From an uncultured bacterium (GTDB lineage Bacteria > Pseudomonadota > Gammaproteobacteria > Burkholderiales > Burkholderiaceae_D), in the NCBI GenBank assembly GCA_903872555.1, contig CAIQLE010000209.1, positions 1-5,067 on the forward strand: a DNA stretch of 5,067 nucleotides, written 5' to 3'. Positions 1 to 5,067 of this stretch are shown here, piece after piece. A program made the position numbers and the translations under genes. The first letter of the stretch is position 1. Every line of letters starts with the position of its first letter. A model generated the notes under the pieces. That model searched no databases and was not told the DNA's origin. It saw only the letters and a list, made by a program, of their open reading frames with translations.

Positions 1-86
1 GCACGAATGGCCGCGGCCAGAATGGATTCATCGTCTTCGCAGTTAAACTGGTGACCACTGGGAGTAAGGCTTACCTGGAACGTCAT
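1..86 (-). CDS. Partial 2Fe-2S ferredoxin-domain reductase (CDP-6-deoxy-delta-3,4-glucoseen reductase-like), N-terminus only
   Basis: Reading the minus strand from the ATG at 86-84 gives 28 codons, beginning MTFQVSLTPSGHQF and continuing NCEDDESILAAAIR, open to the window edge. The short beta-hairpin followed by a C-x-x-D-E-S/T-I-L-A-A-A stretch is the usual start of plant-type [2Fe-2S] ferredoxin domains. In Burkholderiales this exact style of N-terminus occurs in proteins annotated as CDP-6-deoxy-delta-3,4-glucoseen reductase, which join a ferredoxin domain to a FAD/NAD(P)H ferredoxin-reductase module and carry electrons from NAD(P)H. The four cluster-binding cysteines and the reductase module would lie beyond the left edge, so they cannot be checked. 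The gene is too short inside the window to have been flagged as an ORF. It diverges from the SDR gene. The ribosome-binding site is weak (a GAGA a few bases before the ATG). The physiological substrate is unknown. The family call is from memory of similar proteins. Confidence 0.75.
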   Translation of the reverse strand, partial: MTFQVSLTPSGHQFNCEDDESILAAAIR

Positions 87-122
87 ACAATCTCGCGAAT
101 GAAAAAAAATTTAGTGAATGAT

Positions 123-989
123 ATGGGTAGACCGCGCCTTTTGCTGATCGGCTGCGGCGACGTTGGCATGCGTTTGCTGCCGCTCTTGCGTGACCGCTTC
201 CGTATCTTTGCCGTGACCCGTCAGCCCGGGCGTGTGCCCGAATTGCGCGAGGCCGGCGTTACGCCTGTCGTCGCCGATCTGGATGTGCCGGACAGTCTGC
301 ACCGACTGCAAGGACTGGCGAGCACCGTTATTCATTTGGCACCGCCGCCTTCCGAAGGCAAACTTGACCGTCGCACCCGTCATTTGTGCGCCATTTTACC
401 CCGACACGGCAGCCTGGTTTATGTCAGCACCACCGGTGTCTACGGCGATTGTGGCGGCGCTTTATTTGACGAGACGCGCCCGATTGCGCCCACGAATGCC
501 CGCGCATGGCGGCGTGCCGATGCCGAACAGGTTCTCAGACGCTGGGCCAGGCAGGCGCAGTCACGGCTTTCCATCTTGCGAGTGCCCGGCATCTATGCCG
601 CCGACAGGCTCCCGGTCGACAGGCTGCGTCAGGGCACACCGGCGCTGGCCGAGTCCGATGATGTATATACCAACCATATTCATGCCGACGATCTAGCGAG
701 AATTATTGCGCTGGCCATCTTCCGCTCCGCACCCCAGCGCGTGTATCACACGGTGGATGACTCCGATCTGAAGATGGGCGCGTATTTTGAGCAGGTAGCC
801 GACACATTCGGGCTGCCGTATCCGCCGCGCCTGCCGCGTGCACAACTGGCGGCTCAGGTCTCACCCATGATGCTGTCGTTTATGTCTGAGTCACGCCGTC
901 TGAAAAATGAGCGCATGAAGCAGGAGCTGGGCGTGCGGCTGAACTGGCCAACGGTAGCGGATTTGCTGGCCAGTCTTGAAATCCCTTAA
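123..989 (+). CDS. SDR-family NAD(P)-dependent oxidoreductase / epimerase-like protein (atypical SDR)
   Basis: This encodes a soluble Rossmann-fold protein of 288 aa from the ATG at 123. The N-terminal strand LLLIGCGDVG gives the dinucleotide-binding G-x-G-x-x-G at residues 10-15. VVADLDV (about 49-55) fits the base-binding acidic turn region, and VIHLAPPP (69-76) is the strand after it. VYVSTTGVYGD (99-109) is the extended-SDR active-site strand with the S-T-T and the VYG. NHIHADDLA (184-192) is the usual motif near the substrate lobe. The canonical Y-x-x-x-K is not visible: the expected helix reads ARAWRRADAEQVL, so this is an atypical SDR like the E. coli YeeZ-type group, whose reaction is not established. 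The start is uncertain. ATG 123 has a weak AGTGA 5 bases upstream and sits just before the first beta strand. ATG 99 is in frame. GTG 51 is unlikely because it would overlap the divergent gene starting at 86. The G+C-rich codon use is typical of the host chromosome. Confidence 0.87.
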   Translation: MGRPRLLLIGCGDVGMRLLPLLRDRFRIFAVTRQPGRVPELREAGVTPVVADLDVPDSLHRLQGLASTVIHLAPPPSEGKLDRRTRHLCAILPRHGSLVYVSTTGVYGDCGGALFDETRPIAPTNARAWRRADAEQVLRRWARQAQSRLSILRVPGIYAADRLPVDRLRQGTPALAESDDVYTNHIHADDLARIIALAIFRSAPQRVYHTVDDSDLKMGAYFEQVADTFGLPYPPRLPRAQLAAQVSPMMLSFMSESRRLKNERMKQELGVRLNWPTVADLLASLEIP

Positions 990-1044
990 ACCCGGGACCT
1001 TCCTGCCAGTGATCTTTGAGCTTGTTTAGCAGTGATGGAGCAAA

Positions 1045-1088
1045 CAGCGAATAGGCAGCTATAAGACAGCTATCAGGCAGCCACTCAG
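1045..1088. repeat. Four 11-bp direct repeats with phased CAGC
   Basis: CAGC recurs exactly every 11 bases, at 1045, 1056, 1067 and 1078. The units are CAGCGAATAGG, CAGCTATAAGA, CAGCTATCAGG and CAGCCACTCAG. The middle two share CAGCTAT, and the outer two are more diverged. The array fills most of the gap between the convergent SDR and spermidine-synthase-like genes and runs over the stop codon of the latter (1085-1087). It may be a decayed tandem duplication; the one-helical-turn spacing could also suit a DNA-binding protein. No hairpin with a U-tract that would serve as a terminator is visible in the 990-1084 gap. Confidence 0.6.
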
Positions 1089-1861
1089 ATCAGTGCCGAC
1101 TTGATACCATCCACCCATGATTTTGCCGGCAGCTTGGTGATGTCGCGAATCACAGCAGCACGCTGATACAGATCGGCGAAATCGAAATCGGGTTCAGATT
1201 TAAACGCAATGACGACCCGATTGCCCTCATGCACTTCGGGCAGTACCAGTACGTGGTCGAAGGCACTGCAGATGGCGGGTATATTTTTCTGGAAGCTGGG
1301 ATGGTCACCAAATAAATTGATGGTGGCTATGCCGTCCTTGCTCAGGCAGGCTGCGCAGGCCTGATAGAACTCCGGGCTGTCCAGCACCGGGCCGCGCGCC
1401 GTGGCGTCGTACAGATCAATCTGCATGGCATCAACAGAGCGCCGGTTTTCCAGATCTTGCACAAAGAGCAAAGCATCCATTTGCAAGACGGATAATTTAT
1501 CGTCATTCGGTGGCAGGCTGAACATGGAGCGGCAGACATCAATCACCGCCGGATTGAGTTCGACGGCCGTCACCCACGAAGCTGGGTATTCCTGATAACA
1601 AAATTTGGTCAGAGCGCCCGTGCCCAGCCCCAGCTGAACAATATGCCTGGGCTGATCGATGAACAGCATCCAGGCCATCATCTGCTGCGCGTATTCCAGT
1701 TCTATCCAGTTAGGTTTGCGCACGCGCATCGCGCCTTGCACCCACTCCGTGCCGAAATGCAGGTAACGCACGCCGTCGTGTTCCGAGAGCGTGATGGGGG
1801 TGAATTTGGGTTTGCGCTGCACAGGCTGCTTGCGGATACTCTTTGGGCGCTGAGACATCAT
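1085..1861 (-). CDS. Spermidine synthase-like protein (polyamine aminopropyltransferase / methyltransferase fold)
   Basis: This is a 258-aa soluble protein with a class I AdoMet-binding Rossmann fold of the spermidine synthase (SpeE) superfamily, lacking membrane segments. After a basic N-terminal tail come a short beta region (VRYLHFGTEWVQGAM), motif I QLGLGTGALTKF (GLGTG at residues 78-82, where classical SpeE has GGGDG), the acidic strand end VELNPAV (100-106), an aspartate at about 129 in QMDALLF, and IDLYDATARGP (148-158), which aligns with the catalytic D-x-x-D-P-x-GP region of SpeE but lacks the second conserved D-P. INLFGDHPSF follows. Proteins of this kind are common in Burkholderia relatives and annotated as spermidine synthase. 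The altered motifs leave true aminopropyl transfer from decarboxylated AdoMet to putrescine unproven. The start is taken at the tandem ATGs 1861/1858. An in-frame ATG at 1954 exists, but the extra 31 codons cover a tandem repeat and half a hairpin and look non-coding. No strong Shine-Dalgarno precedes either start. Confidence 0.85.
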   Translation of the reverse strand: MMSQRPKSIRKQPVQRKPKFTPITLSEHDGVRYLHFGTEWVQGAMRVRKPNWIELEYAQQMMAWMLFIDQPRHIVQLGLGTGALTKFCYQEYPASWVTAVELNPAVIDVCRSMFSLPPNDDKLSVLQMDALLFVQDLENRRSVDAMQIDLYDATARGPVLDSPEFYQACAACLSKDGIATINLFGDHPSFQKNIPAICSAFDHVLVLPEVHEGNRVVIAFKSEPDFDFADLYQRAAVIRDITKLPAKSWVDGIKSALI

Positions 1862-1927
1862 GCTTAAAATCAGGATTGCAAAGCCCGCTACTGTACTAGC
1901 TTTTTCCTGACAAGGCCTCAGACTTTT

Positions 1928-1948
1928 CCATATAGCCATATAGCCATA
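1928..1948. repeat. 8-bp tandem repeat, 2.6 copies
   Basis: CCATATAG is repeated perfectly at 1928-1935 and 1936-1943, followed by CCATA at 1944-1948. It abuts the inverted repeat at 1948-1978. The period is not a multiple of three, so copy-number change would shift the frame of any reading through it. This supports starting the spermidine-synthase-like gene downstream at 1861 rather than at 1954. Confidence 0.7.
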
Positions 1949-1978
1949 CATCATCTGCAGCCCAGCTGCAGATGATGT
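1948..1978. repeat. 14-bp perfect inverted repeat (strong hairpin, possible transcript end)
   Basis: The left arm 1948-1961 (ACATCATCTGCAGC) and right arm 1965-1978 are perfect reverse complements around a 3-base spacer, with a G-T pair possible just outside. It lies 10 bases after the stop codon of the 949-codon minus-strand gene and before the spermidine-synthase-like gene. This is where a transcript end or an mRNA 3' stabilising hairpin would sit. No T-run follows on either strand, so it is not a canonical intrinsic terminator. A protein-binding palindrome (CTGCAG cores) is the alternative. Confidence 0.65.
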
Positions 1979-1988
1979 GCTTCAGGCT

Positions 1989-4838
1989 TCAGACATTTTC
2001 CGTTTGGGTGGCTGAAGAGGATGAGGTGCTTGATATCGGTGAGAATGAACTGTTGGTAGTAGTGGGATTGACTAGCGGCTGTCTTACCCATGTCAGTGGC
2101 TTGTCATTGGTGGTTTCTATGACATAGGCAGCTTCCAGCAAAGCTGAGAGTGCATCACAATATACAGGATAAGCAAGTTTGCCTGAGTAGATGGGTATCT
2201 TACAAGGAGTTGCTGTCGTAGCGTTAGCACCGATATCTACATCGTTGGAAACTAACAGACCCAAATCCATTCTTTCTGCCTGGTCTTTCGCAAAATTAAC
2301 GAGCTGAGTTGTTTCTTCTTCATCCAGGTCCGTCGGATAAATTTTTTCCAGCATCAGACAGGGCTGCAAAGATTGATTCGGGTCAACCATAGACATTAGC
2401 CTTAGAACAGCACGTCCGACGATCACACCTTCTTCATTTTTTATCACGCAGATTTTATGTTTGCCATCCATCGTGGTGCCCATCAGGCCCCGATTCAGCC
2501 TAGATTCTCCATCGACACGCTGACAGCTTCCCTTGACATCAGTGCCCATGCGCACGACATCTTCATGATGATCAGTAAAAACCAGATTCCAATTAATTCT
2601 TGATTTTTCCTTACTGATGAAGGGCTGTGTGACGTTAGTTTTCCAGAGGTCGAGTTTCGCTTTGCCAAGGCTTTCAAGCAAAGGATCATTTTCATAACGG
2701 CAGGCAGGATAACGATCCTCTAGCAAGGCGCGTACAAATGTCTGCAGTGTTTTTATCGCAGGGTTGTAACGGATACTTCCCAGATACGTGATGATAGTGA
2801 CCGGATCACGGTAGCTTTCAAACAGTGCTTGAAATTTTGCATATTCAGATGGTTTGATATTCAGGTTATCAATCACCAGATCGTGAATTGCCTGTGGCAA
2901 AGTGAGCTTGCCCTCCGCGAGTTGATTGGTCAGTGGCGCATCAATTTCTATCAGTGTGCGAATCTGCGACAGACTCTGCATTTTGTAATTAAATTCTTTT
3001 AGCAAATCTTTCTTTTTTTCCGCTGAACTTTTTGGTTTTACTCCCGACTTGTTGCCCGCCTTATTTTTTTTGCTGCTGGAGATAGAGCTGGGGCTTGAGC
3101 TAGGGGTAGTACTTGGGCTAGTAGCAGTTTTCGGGAAACTGTATTTTAAAATTTTTATAATCGCTTCAACAGGCAGCAATGAAGATTGAATATTTAAAAT
3201 ACACTCTATGAACCTTCTTTGATTTCTTCCGTTGCCAAAGAATTCTTTGGGCAGTGTTTCTACATAATTTTCCAGGCCCGGTGTGGCAATCGGCGCATCC
3301 AGTAAAATGGGTAAAAGATTGACAGCGCTTAATTCTTTTCCTGCGTAGCGCCTAAGCTCATCAGGGCGCAGGCTAAGCAAATGCTTGGTTAATTTGTCAC
3401 AATATTTTGTGTCGCCGAGAACAGCAATTTTCTTGATGGCGGGTTGCAATATTTTTAGTAAGTCGTCTTGATTCAGATTATTTTTTTGAATAAAGAAGCA
3501 GACACTTTTCATCCATTTCAATGTGTCTAAGTTGCCAGGCATTTTATTTTTCGCCTTATCAATAAATTCTTCGCTGAAAATTTTGTCCAGCGCTACTTCG
3601 CCTTTTTGTAGTTGATTCAAAATGAGCTCGCAACGATGAGTGATCTTGGCTGCAATGAGAGCGGCAATTGGATCTGCGGCATTCGGCAGAATCTTGGATT
3701 TTGCTGCAGTGGCTAATTGAGCTAATGTCGGCTCTGAATTCAAAAATTCCCGCGCCGCAGGTGATACATCAGGGGTAGATACTTTTGATCGCATGCTGCG
3801 TAGCAGTTTTCTTGAGGCGTCATCGAAAGCAGGTTCGCGAGAAAAATGTATGACAAGTTCTATCAGCAAATCATTGGCATCAACAGCAGGAGTAAGGTGT
3901 TCAACAAAAGATATTAATTCATCAAAATTCTTGATTGATGCTACGCATTTGCTTGCCGCCAGCACTGCCTTACGCTGATATTCAAAATTCGTTAATTTGA
4001 ATCTATCCAGATAATCTGAACTTGCTGAATCGTAGGCTTTAAAGTAAGTCAGTGCCAGTTCTAGTATTACGAATTCATCCGTAATATTAAAATTATCAAT
4101 ATAGCCCGTTATAGATAAATTATTGCTAAGAACGCATGCTTTTGCGAGCGCGATGCGATCTTCATCGCGTGGTATATCCAGCTCTTCTATTCTTAAAGCC
4201 AGAGTCATTGCGCCTTCCTCATCCTTGGAAAGAAATTTTGCCAGAGCTAAGTGACTTGATTTATCCAGTCCAATCGTTACAAGATTCTCCATGCTGTATG
4301 CACCACAGCATTTGGCCAATTCAAGTTTTTGCGCTTCGTCTGTTACTCCAAAAGTATGAAATTCCTTAGCAAACAATCTTTGCTGGTTCGTAGCAATTTT
4401 TTTTAAAAAATTAAAACGGTCTTCTGGTGAATCAAATTTCAATTCTTCAAAATGTCTAAGTAAAAATAGACTAATTTCTTTAAGGTATGCGTTATTTAAG
4501 GCATTACCTTTTAATTCAGGGTTATTTTTTACCACTTTATCCAAGCTGGATTTCAATTCAGGATGTTTTTCGCTTATCCATACACCTGGCATCACTTGCG
4601 CTTTTCCGCGGCGGCTCAGAGCGGGAGGGCTGGAAGTCAATATTACTTCGGCCGAACCCATCGTCTGACTGCTGGCAGGATTTCCCCCATGTCTGGCAAC
4701 GGGCGGGTTGTTCATCCGGGGAGATGACTGAGTGTTCGTCTGCTCTTTCTTTTTCTCCTCGCTGGAGGACAGGGATTCCTCTAGCGAGGAGGAATCCGTT
4801 GAAATAATCTTGGTGGGAAGATGGATGTCAGCACGCAT
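1989..4838 (-). CDS. Large multidomain protein of unknown function; helical repeats and Ser-rich linkers; possible secreted/host-directed factor
   Basis: I do not recognise this 949-aa protein. Residues 1-85 are polar and Ser/Glu/Pro-rich, probably disordered, with no classical signal peptide. Residues about 163-308 form five degenerate repeats of about 30 residues (F-x-[IVL]-T-D-E followed by L-x-LAK), predicted helical. Residues 310-570 look all-helical. Residues 571-612 are a Ser/Thr/Pro then Lys-rich linker. Residues 613-740 are helical again. Residues about 744-919 form a compact alpha/beta domain with MGTDVKGSCQRVDG (764-777), strands CVIK and VIVGRAVLRLM, LMLEKIYP (828-835), and a helix leading to LGLLVSND. 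The tail (925-949) is Ser/Thr-rich. No transmembrane segment or Walker motif is evident. The start is secure: GGAG lies 6 bases before ATG 4838. The gene is visibly more A+T-rich than its neighbours, with homopolymer runs, suggesting acquisition or relaxed constraint. Ser-rich N-terminus, solenoid repeats and linkers resemble secreted effectors of host-associated bacteria, which is inference only. Confidence 0.85.
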   Translation of the reverse strand: MRADIHLPTKIISTDSSSLEESLSSSEEKKKEQTNTQSSPRMNNPPVARHGGNPASSQTMGSAEVILTSSPPALSRRGKAQVMPGVWISEKHPELKSSLDKVVKNNPELKGNALNNAYLKEISLFLLRHFEELKFDSPEDRFNFLKKIATNQQRLFAKEFHTFGVTDEAQKLELAKCCGAYSMENLVTIGLDKSSHLALAKFLSKDEEGAMTLALRIEELDIPRDEDRIALAKACVLSNNLSITGYIDNFNITDEFVILELALTYFKAYDSASSDYLDRFKLTNFEYQRKAVLAASKCVASIKNFDELISFVEHLTPAVDANDLLIELVIHFSREPAFDDASRKLLRSMRSKVSTPDVSPAAREFLNSEPTLAQLATAAKSKILPNAADPIAALIAAKITHRCELILNQLQKGEVALDKIFSEEFIDKAKNKMPGNLDTLKWMKSVCFFIQKNNLNQDDLLKILQPAIKKIAVLGDTKYCDKLTKHLLSLRPDELRRYAGKELSAVNLLPILLDAPIATPGLENYVETLPKEFFGNGRNQRRFIECILNIQSSLLPVEAIIKILKYSFPKTATSPSTTPSSSPSSISSSKKNKAGNKSGVKPKSSAEKKKDLLKEFNYKMQSLSQIRTLIEIDAPLTNQLAEGKLTLPQAIHDLVIDNLNIKPSEYAKFQALFESYRDPVTIITYLGSIRYNPAIKTLQTFVRALLEDRYPACRYENDPLLESLGKAKLDLWKTNVTQPFISKEKSRINWNLVFTDHHEDVVRMGTDVKGSCQRVDGESRLNRGLMGTTMDGKHKICVIKNEEGVIVGRAVLRLMSMVDPNQSLQPCLMLEKIYPTDLDEEETTQLVNFAKDQAERMDLGLLVSNDVDIGANATTATPCKIPIYSGKLAYPVYCDALSALLEAAYVIETTNDKPLTWVRQPLVNPTTTNSSFSPISSTSSSSATQTENV
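3915..4352 (-). repeat. Five degenerate ~30-residue protein repeats inside the 949-aa protein
   Basis: Units begin at about residues 163 (FGVTDEAQKLELAK), 189 (IGLDKSSHLALAK), 220 (LDIPRDEDRIALAK), 250 (FNITDEFVILELAL) and 280 (FKLTNFEYQRKAVLAAS). Spacing is 26 to 31 residues. Shared features are a hydrophobic-x-hydrophobic start, T/D/E turn residues, and a helix with L-A-L-A-K or close variants. The pattern suggests a helical solenoid used for binding another macromolecule. DNA identity between units is low, so the duplication is old. Confidence 0.6.
4755..4797 (-). other. Two competing inverted repeats in the first 30 codons of the 949-codon gene
   Basis: Pair one is 4755-4763 with 4783-4791 (9 bp perfect, CTCCTCGCT). 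Pair two is 4773-4781 with 4789-4797 (9 bp perfect, GGATTCCTC). They share 4789-4791, so the mRNA hairpins would be mutually exclusive. They fall in codons about 14-28, which alternate Ser (TCC, TCG) and Glu (GAG, GAA). These codons are naturally complementary, so the structure may be a by-product of composition rather than a regulatory element. Confidence 0.4.
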
Positions 4839-4844
4839 TAATGA

Positions 4845-4848
4845 CTCC
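4845..4848 (-). promoter_or_regulatory. Shine-Dalgarno for the 949-codon gene
   Basis: On the minus strand the leader reads CTGGAGTCATTA then ATG. GGAG lies 6 bases before the start codon, a good spacing. It is the strongest ribosome-binding site in the window and fixes the start at 4838. Confidence 0.75.
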
Positions 4849-4986
4849 AGAAAGGTTGATTTACATAAATTCTCAATCTTTCTATAAGTAACTTTAATGA
4901 GTTGAATATCCGTTTATCGGTGCACTAGTCTTGACTATCCAAACGTGCATAAGTGTTGTATATCGAGCCGACTGGCGGATACCACA

Positions 4987-5022
4987 ACAAGTCGGGGAAA
5001 TTTCCGAGAGTTTTCGGCTTGT
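4987..5022. repeat. Imperfect inverted repeat with nested palindrome upstream of the large gene
   Basis: ACAAGTCG (4987-4994) and CGGCTTGT (5015-5022) are reverse complements at 7 of 8 positions. The odd position is a U-G wobble only in plus-strand RNA. Inside lies GGAAATTTCC (4996-5005), a perfect 10-bp palindrome. A further CCGACT/AGTCGG pair is at 4968-4973 and 4990-4995. The 229 bases from 4839 to 5067 otherwise show no start-to-stop gene and no convincing sigma-70 promoter. These elements could be operator-like sites or the end of a neighbouring unit beyond the right edge. Confidence 0.4.
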
Positions 5023-5067
5023 CGTACACTCAAGTTTCTTTACAACAAATCTCAGGTGGACTTGTGA

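Noticed and set aside
51..122. Start of the SDR gene at GTG 51
   Set aside because: It would overlap the divergent gene starting at 86 and adds about 24 residues ahead of the Rossmann strand with no Shine-Dalgarno support.
111..696. Minus-strand frame 111-383 and plus-strand frame 232-696
   Set aside because: Both are out-of-frame shadows inside the well-supported SDR gene; their sequences show Arg/Pro/Cys-rich composition without motifs.
1862..1954. 31-codon N-terminal extension of the spermidine-synthase-like gene from ATG 1954
   Set aside because: It covers an 8-bp tandem repeat and part of a hairpin, has no ribosome-binding site, and is not part of the family as I remember it.
1948..1978. 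Canonical Rho-independent terminator
   Set aside because: The stem is strong, but no T-run follows on either strand, so it was listed as an inverted repeat.
4136..4807. Plus-strand frames 4136-4369 and 4487-4807
   Set aside because: They lie antisense to the N-terminal part of the large gene, which has a good Shine-Dalgarno and a coherent repeat structure; the antisense translations look random.
4931..4963. Plus-strand TTGACT as a sigma-70 -35 box
   Set aside because: No acceptable -10 lies 16-18 bases downstream, and no plus-strand gene follows within the window.
4839..5067. Type III regulon promoter (TTCG-N16-TTCG hrpII-like box) for the large gene
   Set aside because: Only one TTCG occurs, on the plus strand at 5013, without a partner at the right distance; none was seen on the minus strand.

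Overview
The window looks like bacterial chromosome from a betaproteobacterium, most likely order Burkholderiales. This rests on protein resemblance from memory, not on a search. Three genes on the left (a ferredoxin-domain reductase N-terminus, an atypical SDR oxidoreductase and a spermidine-synthase-like methyltransferase-fold protein) read like Burkholderiales housekeeping genes. The genus cannot be fixed. A host-associated lineage is possible because of the large unknown protein on the right, but that is inference.

Layout, left to right. Positions 1-86 (minus) hold the first 28 codons of a gene that leaves the window, with a plant-type 2Fe-2S ferredoxin-like N-terminus as in CDP-6-deoxy-delta-3,4-glucoseen reductase-type proteins. 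It diverges from an SDR-family NAD(P)-binding protein (about 123-989, plus) across a gap of only a few dozen bases. A short convergent gap (990-1084) carries four copies of an 11-bp direct repeat. A spermidine-synthase-like gene follows (1085-1861, minus). Upstream of it, 1862-1988 contains an 8-bp tandem repeat and a 14-bp perfect inverted repeat just after the stop of the next gene. The right half (1989-4838, minus) is one 949-codon gene of unknown function. The last 229 bases (4839-5067) are its leader and upstream region, with a good Shine-Dalgarno, some inverted repeats and no convincing gene.

The two halves differ in composition. A hand count of one 60-base line in the SDR gene (241-300) gives 65% G+C, while one line in the large gene (4381-4440) gives 33%. 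The 949-aa protein has a Ser-rich polar N-terminus, about five degenerate 30-residue helical repeats, a Ser/Pro/Lys linker, and a compact C-terminal domain with a G-S-C-Q-R-V-D-G motif ending in a Ser/Thr tail. It is the best candidate here for something undescribed, possibly a secreted or host-directed factor. No function can be assigned from sequence alone.

The housekeeping genes show no obvious common pathway with the large gene. The large gene and the spermidine-synthase-like gene point the same way, but the hairpin and the 127-bp gap between them argue against tight co-transcription. No RNA genes, CRISPR arrays or complete mobile elements were seen.
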